From a bacterium (GTDB lineage: Bacteria > Sysuimicrobiota > Sysuimicrobiia > Sysuimicrobiales > Segetimicrobiaceae): a DNA stretch of 48,584 nucleotides. Where the stretch lies: the NCBI GenBank assembly GCA_035703895.1, contig DASSXJ010000058.1, positions 1-48,584 on the forward strand, read 5' to 3'. The translations under genes and the position numbers were made by a program. Below, piece after piece: positions 1 through 9,737 of this stretch. Every line of letters begins with the position of its first letter. Positions within the stretch are counted from its first letter, which is position 1. A model generated the notes under the pieces. It ran no database searches, was not told the DNA's origin, and saw nothing but the letters and a program-made list of their open reading frames with translations.

Positions 1-14
1 GTACGGAGCGAGCG

Positions 15-68
15 CAAGAGGCGCCGGGCATGCCGTCGCTCGGCGCCTCTTGAGTTGATCCGCCTTTT
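15..68 (+). terminator. Terminator-like hairpin at left edge
   Basis: A perfect 12-bp inverted repeat (15-26 with 41-52, loop 27-40) is followed 11 bases later by five Ts (64-68). The stem is GC-rich and nothing downstream codes, so it could end transcription of a gene left of the window. The gap before the T-run is longer than ideal for an intrinsic terminator. Confidence 0.45.
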
Positions 69-221
69 TAGCTATCTTCTTAGTCCATTCGGGCCCATCG
101 AAGGAGGTTGGGTGGGCGGGTCCGCATTGGCCAACAGTTGCGTACCCCCGGACGCAGGAGTGAGCCACAAGACACAGGAGACGCTGGAAGAAAGACGAAC
201 CGTGCACGGGATGTAAAACAC

Positions 222-264
222 GGAGGGGCAAGGGTCCTGGTGGGCCTCGCAGTCTTCAAAACTG
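222..264 (+). tRNA. selC: Selenocysteine tRNA, 5' half only (truncated)
   Basis: The sequence begins with an acceptor-like GGAGGGG, continues with the CCTGGTGGG D-arm typical of bacterial tRNA-Sec, and reaches an anticodon stem-loop with loop CTTCAAA (254-260), anticodon UCA at 256-258, and a four-base-pair stem plus wobble. This is the usual 5' half of selC. Beyond about 264 no T-arm (GTTCGA) and no CCCCTCC acceptor strand follow at tRNA distance. I therefore read it as a remnant broken after the anticodon arm. selC is a common integration target, which would explain it; that is inference. Confidence 0.5.
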
Positions 265-579
265 TATTCTCCGTGCGCCATCTTAAGACGAGAATCACCG
301 CAAAGCATTGTCAGACTTGCCTCACAGATGGACGCCAGAAAGCGAGCCCGCCGGCCTGCACTTGATTTGCACTCATTTTGCACATGTTCCAGAACTTCGG
401 AGCCATCAGATCTGAGCTTCCATGAGCGAGGCAGTCGCTAATAGAACGTGTCCTGCGTGCCTCCAGAGGCTCTTGAAAGAGCTCCAGGGGCAGGAGGGGA
501 GGGAAGGTGGCTGCCCAAGTTCTTATAGCGACCCAGGCCCATTTTGGGCGCTGCCTCCGGACCAGACGTCGTCGAAGTT

Positions 580-604
580 GCGGGTTCGATTTCCGCCGCC
601 TCCA
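580..604 (+). repeat. tmRNA/tRNA 3'-end-like sequence, copy 1 (possible att remnant)
   Basis: A 25-base sequence with T-stem GCGGG, T-loop TTCGATT and acceptor strand CGCCTCC plus discriminator A. It matches 41154-41178 with one mismatch, in the same orientation. No matching 5' part (GGAGGCG...) is seen upstream and no CCA follows. Such isolated 3' ends are typical left-over attachment sites of elements that integrate into tmRNA or tRNA genes. Confidence 0.5.
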
Positions 605-778
605 GCTTCCCCGCGGACACCTGCTTCTCCGAGGCCCGGACCACACTGGCTCACTCCTCCACCCCCAGCGCCGGAGAGGCTCACACCGAGGCGACCAGGT
701 TCATCGCGCACCGTCCGGCGCTCAGGCCGGTCGTCGCACTGCCTTGTGGGCGACCGCCTCCGGGTGGGGCCATCTCTT

Positions 779-807
779 TTGACACGCCGCCAGCGAATGG
801 GTAAACT
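779..807 (+). promoter_or_regulatory. Sigma70-type promoter of the copper operon
   Basis: A consensus -35 TTGACA (779-784) is followed, after a 17-base spacer, by TAAACT (802-807, 4 of 6 matches). A start around 813-815 would place the GC-rich operator just downstream, as expected for a repressor that blocks the promoter. Confidence 0.65.
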
Positions 808-817
808 GGGATTGCAA

Positions 818-833
818 CCCCCCCTATGGGGGG
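818..833 (+). promoter_or_regulatory. Probable CsoR operator
   Basis: A run of seven C, TAT and six G forms a near-perfect palindrome directly after the predicted transcription start. Its right arm merges into the purine-rich ribosome site of csoR. CsoR repressors are known to bind pseudo-palindromes of C-run/AT/G-run type at copper-efflux promoters, so autoregulation of csoR-copA-copZ is likely. Confidence 0.65.
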
Positions 834-845
834 AGGGAGGCGGGC

Positions 846-1145
846 ATGCCGAGGACTGTCACAGGAATCGATCCCAAGAGCAAGGAGAAGATCCTGGGGC
901 GGCTGCGCAGCATCGAAGGACACATGGGCGCGGTGATCCGGATGGTCGAAGCAGATCGGTATTGTATGGATGTGCTCAAACAGACCCGGGCGATCCAGAG
1001 CGCCATCAGCCGGGCCAACGCGCTCCTGCTCGAGCGCCACCTCAACCACTGCGTCAGCTCGGCCATCCGCTCAGACGATGCCGGGGAGCGCGAGCGTGTG
1101 ATCTCCGAACTGCTCGAGATCTTCGAGAATGGCCGGCCGAGCTAG
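846..1145 (+). CDS. csoR: Copper-sensing transcriptional repressor CsoR
   Basis: A 99-residue all-helical DUF156 protein. It has the family's Cys-His-Cys copper triad: C40, H65 and C69, with the N-terminal [14 protein letters not shown] signature at 13-26. In CsoR, Cu(I) binding by this triad releases DNA and switches on copper export. The start has a strong purine-rich ribosome site that overlaps the operator at 818-833. copA begins five bases after its stop, so the two are co-transcribed. The triad and the adjacent copper ATPase favour CsoR over the formaldehyde (FrmR) or nickel (RcnR) members of the family. Confidence 0.9.
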   Translation: MPRTVTGIDPKSKEKILGRLRSIEGHMGAVIRMVEADRYCMDVLKQTRAIQSAISRANALLLERHLNHCVSSAIRSDDAGERERVISELLEIFENGRPS

Positions 1146-1150
1146 ATAAC

Positions 1151-3964
1151 ATGGCACCTGTAACGCAACAGCTCGGCATCAAGGGTATGACCTGCGCGTC
1201 CTGCGTCCGGCGGGTCGAGAAGGCCTTGTCCAAGGTGGCGGGCGTGCGGGAGGCCAGCGTGAACCTGGCCACCGAGACCGCGACTGTTGCGTACGACCAG
1301 TCGGTGACCGCTCCCGAGCAACTGCAAAGGGCGGTTGAGCAGGCGGGCTACAAGGTCGACGCGCGGCCCGCGGCACCAGCCTCGACGCAGCCCGGGGCGG
1401 GGCAGGGGCCTCCCGGGGCTGCGTCGACGGCGCTGCCGGCAAGCGACCCGCGCGAACAAGATCGGCAGCGCGAGCTCGATGACCTCCGGCAGAAGTGGCT
1501 GGTGAGTCTCCTCTTGGGCCTCGGCATGATGGCCGTCATGTACCTCCCGTTCCACGTGGAGATGGAGCTCCTCGCCCCGGCCCTCCTCATCGCGGCCACG
1601 GTCGTCCAGTTCTGGGCCGGCGCCGTCTTCTACACAACCGCGTGGGCGGCCGCCAGGCACGGTAGCGCGGAGATGAACACGCTCGTTGCGATGGGCACGA
1701 GCGTCGCCTTCGGTTACAGCGCGTTCGTCACGCTGTGGCCGCGTCTGGCCGAGCGCTGGGGGTTCCCGCCCCATCTCTACTATGAGACGGCGGTAATTAT
1801 CATCGCCCTGGTCCTCCTGGGCCGGTGGATGGAGGCGCGCGCCATGCGGCAGACGAGCGCCGCGATCAAGGCCCTCATGGGCCTCCAGGCCAGGACCGCG
1901 CGCGTCGTCCGGGACGAGATCGAGCAGGATATCCCGGTCGATGCCGTGCAGGTTGGCGATCTCGTCCGCGTCCGTCCGGGTGAGAAGGTGCCGGTGGACG
2001 GCGCCGTCGTCGAGGGTGGCTCGGCTGTGGACGAAAGCATGCTTACCGGCGAGAGCCTGCCCGTGGACAAAGGCCCGGGCGACACCGTCATCGGTGCAAC
2101 CCTCAACACAACGGGCTCGTTTGTCTTCCTCGCCACGAAGGTCGGCAAGGATACCACGCTCGCGCAGATCGTCCGGTTGGTCGAGGAGGCCCAGGGCTCC
2201 AAGGCCCCGATCCAGCGGCTGGCCGACACCATCTCGGGCTACTTCGTCCCCGCGGTGCTCGCGATTGCGTCCTTGACGTTCGCTGGCTGGCTCGCCCTCG
2301 GGCCCGAGCCACGCCTCATGCTCGCCCTGCAGGCGGCGATCGCGGTCCTCATCATCGCGTGCCCGTGCGCCTTGGGTCTCGCCACGCCGACGGCGATCAT
2401 GGTTGGCACCGGCAAGGCCGCCGAGCAGGGCATCCTGATCCGCGGCGGCAAGGCACTGGAGCAGGCGCGCCGGATCACGGCGATCATCCTGGACAAGACA
2501 GGCACGCTGACCCGCGGAAGACCACGGGTCACTCACATCGTCCCGCTCAACGGCCTCGGGGAGTCCGACTTGCTGCGGCTCGCCGCGAGCGTAGAGGTCG
2601 GTTCCGAGCACCCGCTCGGCGTGGCGGTCGTCGCCCGCGCGAAGGAGCTAGGGGTGCCGCTCCCCTCGCACGAGCGCTTCCAGTCGCTGACGGGCCAGGG
2701 CGTCCAGGCGGTGGTGGAGGGACGCGAGGTCGTGTTGGGCAACCGCGCGCTGATGCAGGAGCGCGGCATCGCCGAGGACGGGTTCGCCGCCGCGGTCGCG
2801 CGGTTGTCCGCCAACGGGGAGACGCCGCTCTATGTCGCTGTGGACGGGCAGGGGGCCGGCGTAATCGGAATGGCGGACACGCTCAAGCCTGAATCGCGCG
2901 AGGCGGTGGCGCAGCTCCGCGCGCTGGGGCTCGAGGTCTGGATGCTGACGGGCGACATCCGAGCTACTGCCGAGGCGATCGCCAAGCAGGCGGGCATCGA
3001 CGCTGAGCAGGTGCTGGCTGAAGTGCGGCCGGACGAGAAGGCCGACGTCGTCCGCCGGCTCCAGGGAGGCGGCAAGGTCGTCGCGATGGTAGGCGACGGC
3101 ATCAACGACGCTCCGGCGCTCGCGCAGGCCGACCTCGGCATCGCGGTCGGCACCGGGACGGACGTCGCGATGGCCGCATCGGACATCACACTCATCGGCG
3201 GAGACCTCCGCAGCATCGTGACCGCGATCGCCCTGTCCCGCAAGACCGTGGGCGTGATCAAGCAGGGGCTCGTCTGGGCGTTCGGCTACAACATTGTCCT
3301 CATACCGGTCGCGGTCGGCGCGCTCTACCCGTTCTTCCATGTCCTGCTGAGTCCGGTGCTCGCGGCGGCGGCGATGGCGATGAGTAGCGTGAGCGTCGTC
3401 ACCAACGCGCTCCGGTTGCGCCGCTTCCGCCGGCCCGCGAGCGTGGACGAGATCCTGCACCCGCCTCTCCGCGCACGCGTTGCCGAGTATGCGTACCTCG
3501 CCGCGATCGCGGCGTTGGCCCTGGCCGTCGGAGCCGCGGCGCTCATGCTGACGGGGCGGGGGACCGCCGCTGGCACGGCGATGACCTCGGCCGGCGCGGG
3601 ACCCGCCAAGCCATCGGACCGGACGATCGCCGTCAAGGCGACCGACGGGCTGCGGTTCGTCCCAGGGACCATCACGGTGCGGGCCGATGAGACCGTGGCC
3701 TTCGTCGTCACGAACACCGGCCGCCTTCCACATGAGTTCGTCATCGGTACGGCAGCGATCCAGGACACGCACGAGCGCGAGATGGCCAGCGGAATGCACA
3801 TGACTATGGGCGATGAGGCCGCGTTCAGCCTCGACTTGCCCGTCGGGCAGACGCGCACGCTGGTCTACAGGTTTCGCACGCCCGGCGTGCTGCTGTACAG
3901 CTGCCACGTCCTCGGCCACTACGCCGGCGGCATGCGCGGCACCATCACCGTGAAGAACCGGTAG
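1151..3964 (+). CDS. copA: Cu(I)-exporting P1B-type ATPase with C-terminal cupredoxin domain
   Basis: A 937-residue copper efflux ATPase using ATP to move Cu(I) out of the cytoplasm. It has an N-terminal heavy-metal-associated domain with CxxC (C15, C18), actuator TGES (299-302), the transmembrane CPC metal site (404-406), the phosphorylated aspartate D448 in DKTGT, the SEHP motif (H487), and GDGIND from 648. Typical members end soon after the last two helices. Here an additional membrane helix (about 777-803) leads to a COG4454-like cupredoxin domain (about 825-937). Its type 1 copper ligands H861, C918, H923 and M928 are visible, with a Met/His-rich stretch between. The extra helix should place the cupredoxin outside the membrane, where it could take the exported ion. 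The ATG at 1151 is five bases after csoR; a longer upstream frame has no start signal. Confidence 0.93.
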   Translation: MAPVTQQLGIKGMTCASCVRRVEKALSKVAGVREASVNLATETATVAYDQSVTAPEQLQRAVEQAGYKVDARPAAPASTQPGAGQGPPGAASTALPASDPREQDRQRELDDLRQKWLVSLLLGLGMMAVMYLPFHVEMELLAPALLIAATVVQFWAGAVFYTTAWAAARHGSAEMNTLVAMGTSVAFGYSAFVTLWPRLAERWGFPPHLYYETAVIIIALVLLGRWMEARAMRQTSAAIKALMGLQARTARVVRDEIEQDIPVDAVQVGDLVRVRPGEKVPVDGAVVEGGSAVDESMLTGESLPVDKGPGDTVIGATLNTTGSFVFLATKVGKDTTLAQIVRLVEEAQGSKAPIQRLADTISGYFVPAVLAIASLTFAGWLALGPEPRLMLALQAAIAVLIIACPCALGLATPTAIMVGTGKAAEQGILIRGGKALEQARRITAIILDKTGTLTRGRPRVTHIVPLNGLGESDLLRLAASVEVGSEHPLGVAVVARAKELGVPLPSHERFQSLTGQGVQAVVEGREVVLGNRALMQERGIAEDGFAAAVARLSANGETPLYVAVDGQGAGVIGMADTLKPESREAVAQLRALGLEVWMLTGDIRATAEAIAKQAGIDAEQVLAEVRPDEKADVVRRLQGGGKVVAMVGDGINDAPALAQADLGIAVGTGTDVAMAASDITLIGGDLRSIVTAIALSRKTVGVIKQGLVWAFGYNIVLIPVAVGALYPFFHVLLSPVLAAAAMAMSSVSVVTNALRLRRFRRPASVDEILHPPLRARVAEYAYLAAIAALALAVGAAALMLTGRGTAAGTAMTSAGAGPAKPSDRTIAVKATDGLRFVPGTITVRADETVAFVVTNTGRLPHEFVIGTAAIQDTHEREMASGMHMTMGDEAAFSLDLPVGQTRTLVYRFRTPGVLLYSCHVLGHYAGGMRGTITVKNR

Positions 3965-3999
3965 CCACTCGAGAGGCTGCGAGAACAGGAGGAGCGATC

Positions 4000-4221
4000 A
4001 TGCGAAGGGTCGTCTTGAGCGTCCCGGGTATTTCCTGCGAGCACTGCGAACGCGTCGTCAGCGGCGCCCTCACCCCGTTGCAGGGTGTCCGGAGCGTCAA
4101 GGTCAACATCCCGGCAGCGCAGGTGGAGGTCGAGTACGACGAGGTGAAGGCCGACGTCGAGCGGATGAAACAGGTACTGGCGGACGAGGATTATCCGGTG
4201 CAGGCGGTGGTGGAACGGTAA
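4000..4221 (+). CDS. copZ: Copper chaperone CopZ (heavy-metal-associated domain)
   Basis: A 73-residue single ferredoxin-like metal-binding domain. The Cu(I) motif is CEHC near residues 14-17 within GISCEHC. CopZ proteins carry Cu(I) in the cytoplasm to CopA or to the CsoR repressor. A clear ribosome site (AGGAGGAGC) precedes the ATG. It lies 35 bases after copA and closes the csoR-copA-copZ operon, although the next gene starts only 43 bases on and could be read through. The glycine before the motif and the short length separate it from the homologous N-terminal domain of CopA. Confidence 0.88.
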   Translation: MRRVVLSVPGISCEHCERVVSGALTPLQGVRSVKVNIPAAQVEVEYDEVKADVERMKQVLADEDYPVQAVVER

Positions 4222-4264
4222 GGGACTGTTGATGCCTGCACTGATGCGTCGAGAGGAGCGTGTC

Positions 4265-5779
4265 ATGAGGAGGATGCTGGTCCTGCTCGTCGCGGTTCTG
4301 ATGTTCATTACGTCTTGGGCATCGGCGGCCTCGCCGCCGCTCAAGCGGATCACGGTCGCCGAGTCGACCGAGGTCCGACCGTCCCACGCGTGGGCGCTGG
4401 AGACCGACGACGCGGAGCACCTTTCGCGGACGAGTGTGTGCGAAACGCTGGTGAAGATCGACGTCGACGGACGGCTTACCCCCGGCCTCGCCGAATCCTG
4501 GCAACGGACCGACCAGACGACCTGGCAATTCAAGCTGCGCTCAGGCGTGAAGTTTCAAAACGGGGAACCGTTCAATGCTCAGGCGGTCATCACCGCGCTG
4601 AATCATATCCGAAGCGTGCCGACCCTCCCCCGAGGCTTCACGGCCAATACCATCACGTCCGTCAATGCGGCAGGGGATATGGCGGTGGTCATTCGCACGG
4701 GCGCTCCGGATACGCTGCTGCCCAACCGGTTGTTCTCGTACAACACCTGCATCCTCGCGCCGTCGGCCTACAAAGCGGGGGCGCAGCCGAATCCGCTGGG
4801 CACCGGCACGGGTCCGTTTGTCCTCACGCAGGCGGCCCAAGACGTCTTGAAGCTCATGAAAAACAAGAACTATTGGGGTGGCCCCGTGACCATCGATGAG
4901 GCCACTTGGCTGTTCGTGCCCGACGGCGTCGTGCGGGCAGGGATGGTGCGAACCGGTGAGGCCGATATTGCGAACAACGTCCCAGTGTCTCAGGTCCCAT
5001 TGCTCGAGAAGGACGCGAGAGTCACCGTGATGAGGTCACCGGATCCCCGCACGGTTACCTTTTACTTCAATGTCAGCCGGCGGCCCTTTACCGACGTGCG
5101 CGTCCGCCGCGCGATACAGTACGCGATCGACAAGAAGGCGATTGTGAACAGCATCCTCGAGGGCATCGGCCAGCCCGCTGTTGGGCCCTTTGCGCCCACC
5201 GAGAAAACGTGGTTGAATTCGCGGCTCAAGGGGTATCCGTACGACCCGCAGCGGGCGAAGACACTACTGGCCGAGGCGGGCTACAAGCCGGGCGACCTGA
5301 AGTTCGCCCTGTTGACCTACCCGAGCCGAGCGGAGCTACCGCCGACGGCGGAAGCGATCCAGAAGATGCTGAAAGACGTCGGGATTGTTGCCGATTTGCA
5401 GGTGAAGCCTCTCGTCGATGAAGATGCCGTCGCCGGAAAATTCGACACACTGTTGCTCTCGCGCGGTCATCTCGTCGACGTCTACGATCCGGAAGGGTTC
5501 CTGACCGCGGACTACTCCTGCAAGGGGACGTACAATATCAGTCAGTATTGCAACCCGAGGGTTGACGCCTTTCTCGCACAAGTCAGGGACGCGCGTGTCC
5601 CCGAGGCGCGGTACAATCTGTACCGGCAGATCCAATCCGTCCTCGTCGATGACGAGGCCGTCAGCGTGTTCGTGTACCATCCGATCACGATCGTCGCCCA
5701 TGACAAAAAGGTGCTCAACTACAGGCAGTATCCGCTTACCCGGTACATCTTGACCCCAACGCTGGACATCGCCCGGTAG
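4265..5779 (+). CDS. ABC transporter substrate-binding protein, family 5 (peptide/nickel/opine type)
   Basis: A 504-residue extracytoplasmic receptor for an ABC importer. The start at 4265 has a strong ribosome site (GAGAGGAGC) and begins a signal peptide: basic MRRM, a hydrophobic stretch, and cleavage near ASAASPP (about residue 24). The family-5 signature lies in VCETLVKID, GLAESWQ and LRSGVKFQNGEPFNA. The later VRRAIQYAIDKKAI and NPR/VDAFLAQ blocks are also typical. It is followed by two permeases and a double ATPase, making a full importer. Members of this family bind peptides, nickel chelates, metal-opine complexes or EDTA. The downstream amine oxidases and lyase remnant favour an N-substituted amino acid over a plain peptide, but this is inference. 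Confidence 0.88.
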   Translation: MRRMLVLLVAVLMFITSWASAASPPLKRITVAESTEVRPSHAWALETDDAEHLSRTSVCETLVKIDVDGRLTPGLAESWQRTDQTTWQFKLRSGVKFQNGEPFNAQAVITALNHIRSVPTLPRGFTANTITSVNAAGDMAVVIRTGAPDTLLPNRLFSYNTCILAPSAYKAGAQPNPLGTGTGPFVLTQAAQDVLKLMKNKNYWGGPVTIDEATWLFVPDGVVRAGMVRTGEADIANNVPVSQVPLLEKDARVTVMRSPDPRTVTFYFNVSRRPFTDVRVRRAIQYAIDKKAIVNSILEGIGQPAVGPFAPTEKTWLNSRLKGYPYDPQRAKTLLAEAGYKPGDLKFALLTYPSRAELPPTAEAIQKMLKDVGIVADLQVKPLVDEDAVAGKFDTLLLSRGHLVDVYDPEGFLTADYSCKGTYNISQYCNPRVDAFLAQVRDARVPEARYNLYRQIQSVLVDDEAVSVFVYHPITIVAHDKKVLNYRQYPLTRYILTPTLDIAR

Positions 5780-5803
5780 GCCGCGGGACGGAGTGTTCGC
5801 CTG

Positions 5804-6751
5804 ATGTGCGGTCTGGTGGTCCGACGGCTGGCCGTCTTGCCGATACTGTTGATGTTCGTGTCGCTATTGGTCTTTTTCTTGCCGCGCCTGGCCGGCGTGG
5901 ATCCGACGTTTGCTATTCTGCATGCTCGCGTACCGGATCGCAACCCGGACCCCGAGGTGCTCCAACGAATCCGCGTGGAGCTCGGCTTGGATCGCCCGAT
6001 GCCGTTCAGGTTTCTCAACTGGCTCGAGCGTCTTGGGCGCGGTGATTTGGGCTACTCCTACGTGACTCGGCAGCCCGTGGCCGGGCTGCTCCGCGAAGGT
6101 CTGTCCGTCACCGCGACACTCGTGGGCCTGTGCCTCGCCCTGGCGGTTGCCGTGGCGATTCCGCTCGGCGTCGTCGCGGCGGTCCGGCCGGGTAAATGGC
6201 TGGACAACCTCATTGCGATCGCGTCTCAGGTCGGGGTCGCCGTGCCCGAATACTGGATCGCGCTACTGCTGATCCTCCTATTTGCGCAGAGGTTGGGCTG
6301 GCTGCCGTCGGCCGGCTGGCGCGGTCCGGCTTACATGATCATGCCGGTCCTGACACTGGCGTTCCGCCCCATCGCGTACTTCGCATGGGCCACGCGGGCT
6401 GCCGTCATCGAGGCGATGAAGATGGACTATATCCGGGCGGCCAGGGCGCGCGGCCTGACCCGGACGCAAACCATTTGGGTACACGCGTTGCGGAACGCCC
6501 TGATTCCCGTCGTCACGCTGGTGGCGCTATGGTTGGCCGGCATGTTGGGCGGATCCGTGATCGTGGAGGTCATCTTTGGGATTCCCGGGATCGGGTTGGT
6601 GCTCTACAGTGCCGTGCTGGCGACCGACCTGCCACTGATCCAAGCGGGTTTGGTGTTTCTGATCAGTCTGGCGGTGGTGATCAATACGCTGGCGGATCTC
6701 GCGTACGTCGCGCTCAACCCGGCGATCCGGCTGGCCCGGCCGCAACCCTAA
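5804..6751 (+). CDS. ABC transporter permease (DppB/NikB-like)
   Basis: A 315-residue inner-membrane permease with about six helices, the first at residues 8-28. The family's large loop after helix 1 contains LGLDRPMPFRFLNWL. The cytoplasmic EAA-type coupling loop AARARGLTRTQTIWVHALRN contacts the ATPase. It starts 24 bases after the binding-protein gene and forms the first half of the membrane channel with the next gene. Length and motifs match DppB/NikB. The substrate is not readable from the permease. Confidence 0.88.
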   Translation: MCGLVVRRLAVLPILLMFVSLLVFFLPRLAGVDPTFAILHARVPDRNPDPEVLQRIRVELGLDRPMPFRFLNWLERLGRGDLGYSYVTRQPVAGLLREGLSVTATLVGLCLALAVAVAIPLGVVAAVRPGKWLDNLIAIASQVGVAVPEYWIALLLILLFAQRLGWLPSAGWRGPAYMIMPVLTLAFRPIAYFAWATRAAVIEAMKMDYIRAARARGLTRTQTIWVHALRNALIPVVTLVALWLAGMLGGSVIVEVIFGIPGIGLVLYSAVLATDLPLIQAGLVFLISLAVVINTLADLAYVALNPAIRLARPQP

Positions 6752-6772
6752 TATGATGGAGCGTGATCGGAC

Positions 6773-7663
6773 GTGAGCGCGATGGCCGGCTACCCCGCCG
6801 CGGTGCGCCCGGATGCGGAGATGGGATTGCGCAACGTCCCGCGGCGGTCCTGGCACGCGGCGGCCGTCGCAGGCCTCGGGATCTTTTGTCTCGTCGTGGT
6901 CGTCACGGTGGGCGCCCCGCTGCTCGCGCGCTACGATCCTATCGACCAGGTTCTTCGCGATGCCTTCCAGCCGGCATCGGCGGCACATTGGCTCGGGACG
7001 GATCGGTTGGGACGGGACCTGTTTGCCCGGATCGCGTACGGTGGACGTTTCCCGTTGGCCATCACGCTTGTCGCCGTCTCGGTGTCTGCCGTTTTCGGCA
7101 CGCTGATCGGCGCCATCGTCGGGCGGGTCGGCGGCGCGATCGAAGAAATCGCCATGCGGCTGATCGACGTGTTTATCTCGTTTCCGTCTATTCTCGTCGG
7201 CTTCGTGATCGCCGCGCTGCTGAAGCCGGGGTTCGCCACACTCGTGCTGGCGATTACCGTGACGGATTGGACGCCGTTCGCGCGCCTGGCGCGGGCCATT
7301 ACGCTCGAGATCAATACCCGCGCCTATATTGAAGCGGCATCGGCGGTGGGAGCGACGGAGCCGCTCATACTGCGTAAGCACGTCCTTCATCATCTCGTGG
7401 GCCCCGTGCTCGCCATGGGCTTCCTTCGATTCGGACACGGCCTGCTGACCATCGCCGGGCTCTCGTACCTCGGCCTCGGTGCGCCGCCGCCGGCGCCGGA
7501 CTGGGGCGCCATGCTGGCCGAGGCGCAGCCGTACATGGTGCGCTTCCCGATTCTGGTCCTCGCGCCGGGACTGATCATCTTCGTGACCGCGCTCAGCGTG
7601 GCGCTGGCCGGCCGCGGGTTGATGCTGATGTTCGATGCGCCGCACGGCGCTCCGCGCACGTGA
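6773..7663 (+). CDS. ABC transporter permease (DppC/NikC-like)
   Basis: A 296-residue second permease of the importer. The N-terminal cytoplasmic tail with a first helix near 27-48, then the [18 protein letters not shown] motif, are classic for DppC/OppC/NikC. The coupling loop is [20 protein letters not shown] use the GTG at 6773, with GGAG about 11 bases upstream; an ATG at 6782 is possible and would shorten it by three residues. Its stop overlaps the start of the ATPase gene by four bases, which points to translational coupling. Confidence 0.87.
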   Translation: MSAMAGYPAAVRPDAEMGLRNVPRRSWHAAAVAGLGIFCLVVVVTVGAPLLARYDPIDQVLRDAFQPASAAHWLGTDRLGRDLFARIAYGGRFPLAITLVAVSVSAVFGTLIGAIVGRVGGAIEEIAMRLIDVFISFPSILVGFVIAALLKPGFATLVLAITVTDWTPFARLARAITLEINTRAYIEAASAVGATEPLILRKHVLHHLVGPVLAMGFLRFGHGLLTIAGLSYLGLGAPPPAPDWGAMLAEAQPYMVRFPILVLAPGLIIFVTALSVALAGRGLMLMFDAPHGAPRT

Positions 7664-9714
7664 ACCTGCTCGAGGTGCGCGACCTCCGGACGCGCTTCTT
7701 CTGCGAGGAAGGGGTCGTCAAGGCCGTCGACGGTGTCGATCTCACGGTCCGGCGCGGCGAGATTCTCGGACTCGTCGGCGAAACCGGGTGCGGAAAGAGC
7801 GCGATCGCGTTGTCAATTATGAGCCTGCTCGATCCGCCCGGCCGAGTCGTCGGCGGCTCGATCCGGCTCGGCGGCATCAATCTGCTCGGTCTTCCCGAGG
7901 CCGAGATGGCAAAGATTCGCGGAAACCGCGTCGCCATGATATTTCAGCAGCCGCAGTCCTCGCTGGACCCGGTGTTCAAAGTGGGTCAGCACATTGTCGA
8001 GGCCATTCGGGTGCATCGTGCCGTCCCGAAATGCGAGGCGTGGCGGCAGGCCGTCGAGCTGCTGCGTGAGGCCGGCATCCCGGATCCTGAACGCCTGGCC
8101 CATGCCTATCCGCACGAACTGTCGGGGGGCATGGCACAGCGGGTCATGATCGCCATCGCCCTGGCATGCAGGCCGGATCTAGTGATCGCCGATGAACCCA
8201 CGACGGCGCTCGATGTGACGATTCAGGCGCAGATCCTGGACTTGCTGCGGAGTCTCCGCTCAAGATTCGGCATGGCCGTGATTGTCATCACGCACGACCT
8301 TGGCGTGATTGCCGAGGTGGCCGACCGCGTCGCCGTGATGTACGCGGGGCGTATCGTGGAGCAGACGAACGTCCGCAGCCTTTTCTCCGAGCCACGCCAC
8401 CCGTACACGCGGGGATTGATCGAGTGCATGCCGCGGCTCGATGAGGTGCGCGACCGACTTGTCGTTATACCGGGCGCCGTTCCCACCCTGACGGACACGG
8501 CGCCTGGCTGTCGGTTCGCGTCACGCTGTCAGGCCCGCGTGCTGCACAACATGAGCCGGTGCACGGAGCTCGAACCGCCGCTGGAAGCCGTCTCTCAGGG
8601 ACATGAGGTACGATGCTGGCTGTACGACCGGGCGGCGGTAGTCAAGCCTGAACTTCCCGAAGCTCCGGGGTCAAGTGCTGATTGCCGCCCCGGCCTCGGC
8701 GCGCTTGCCAACGGTTCGTCTGCCGCGCGCGTGTCTGCCGACCGGGATTCCCTCGTGCATCCGCTCCTTTCCGTCACCGATCTCTTCAAGCGCTTTCCCA
8801 CGAGCAACGGCGTCTTTCGCCGCGGGGGCGGCACGGTACGAGCCGTGGACGGCGTGTCGTTCGAGATCCGCGAGGGCGAGACGCTCGCTCTCGTCGGCGA
8901 GTCGGGTTGCGGCAAGACCACCGTGGGCCGCGCGATCTTGCGACTGATTCCCTCCACGTCGGGAACGGTGCTCTTCGACGGCCAGGACGTCTTGCGGGCC
9001 AATCGGACCCAGCTCAAGGCGCTGCGGCGGCAGATGCAGATCATCTTCCAAGATCCCTCTTCGTCGCTTGATCCTCGCATGCAGGTGGGTGACAGCATCG
9101 GCCTGGGACTGTTGGTCAACGGCGTCAGGGGCAAGGAGCGGGACGCCGCGGTGATCGCCACGCTGCGCAAGGTGGGCCTGGAACCGTATCACGCGCGGCG
9201 CTATCCCCGTGAATTATCGGGCGGTCAACGGCAGCGCATCGTCATCGCAAGGGCGCTGGCCTTGCGTCCGAAGTTCATCGTCTGCGACGAACCGGTGTCG
9301 GCCCTCGACGTGTCCGTGCAGTCGCAGATTTTGAATCTCTTGCGCGATCTGCAGGAAGAGCTCCGGCTCAGTTATCTGTTCATCGCCCACAACCTGAGCG
9401 TGGTGAACCACATTGCCAACCGGGTGGCGGTCATGTACCTCGGCAAGATCGTCGAGCTCGCGGACCGGGAGGAGCTGTTCCGCAACCCCCTGCACCCGTA
9501 CACGCGCGCCCTCATGTCCGCCGTTCCGTCAACGCAGCCATCGGCCGGACGGACGAGGACCGTGCTGAACGGCGATCTGCCGAGTCAGCGCAACGTGCCG
9601 TCTGGATGCCGTTTTCATACCCGCTGTCCGCTCGCCCAGGCGCGGTGTGCGCGGGAAGAGCCAATGCTGAAGCAGGTGACGCCCGGACACACGGCCGCTT
9701 GCTGGCTGGTGTAA
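7660..9714 (+). CDS. Fused double ATPase of a dipeptide-type ABC transporter (DppD-DppF)
   Basis: A 684-residue cytoplasmic protein holding two complete nucleotide-binding domains that power the importer. Domain 1 has Walker A GETGCGKS (40-47), signature LSGGMAQR and Walker B VIADEP. Domain 2 has Walker A GESGCGKT (413-420), LSGGQRQR and FIVCDEP. Each ends in the oligopeptide/dipeptide C-terminal extension with clustered cysteines (GCRFASRC... and GCRFHTRC...). A poorly conserved linker of about 45 residues joins them. Such DppD-DppF fusions are known (YejF/GsiA type) and assemble as one chain with both permeases. GTG start, overlapping the upstream permease by four bases. Confidence 0.9.
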   Translation: MNLLEVRDLRTRFFCEEGVVKAVDGVDLTVRRGEILGLVGETGCGKSAIALSIMSLLDPPGRVVGGSIRLGGINLLGLPEAEMAKIRGNRVAMIFQQPQSSLDPVFKVGQHIVEAIRVHRAVPKCEAWRQAVELLREAGIPDPERLAHAYPHELSGGMAQRVMIAIALACRPDLVIADEPTTALDVTIQAQILDLLRSLRSRFGMAVIVITHDLGVIAEVADRVAVMYAGRIVEQTNVRSLFSEPRHPYTRGLIECMPRLDEVRDRLVVIPGAVPTLTDTAPGCRFASRCQARVLHNMSRCTELEPPLEAVSQGHEVRCWLYDRAAVVKPELPEAPGSSADCRPGLGALANGSSAARVSADRDSLVHPLLSVTDLFKRFPTSNGVFRRGGGTVRAVDGVSFEIREGETLALVGESGCGKTTVGRAILRLIPSTSGTVLFDGQDVLRANRTQLKALRRQMQIIFQDPSSSLDPRMQVGDSIGLGLLVNGVRGKERDAAVIATLRKVGLEPYHARRYPRELSGGQRQRIVIARALALRPKFIVCDEPVSALDVSVQSQILNLLRDLQEELRLSYLFIAHNLSVVNHIANRVAVMYLGKIVELADREELFRNPLHPYTRALMSAVPSTQPSAGRTRTVLNGDLPSQRNVPSGCRFHTRCPLAQARCAREEPMLKQVTPGHTAACWLV

Positions 9715-9737
9715 CCCGGACCACGATGGGAGGAGCG

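Larger units (their letters stand above)
69..778. other. Non-coding stretch with tRNA-like remnants
   Basis: I see no credible protein gene here on either strand. The open frames lack ribosome sites and family resemblance, and the frame running into copA from 422 is an upstream extension without a start signal. The region does hold a partial tRNA-Sec-like sequence (222-264) and a T-arm plus acceptor 3'-end-like sequence (580-604), listed separately. It looks like a worn recombination junction. Confidence 0.5.

Noticed and set aside
422-1150. Upstream extension of copA to 422
   Set aside because: It overlaps csoR in another frame, is rich in random Arg/Pro, and the ATG at 1151 matches the known start of HMA-type copper ATPases.
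1142-3919. Long antisense open frames (up to 489 codons) opposite copA
   Set aside because: They mirror copA in a high-GC gene, have no family resemblance or ribosome sites, and copA is fully supported.
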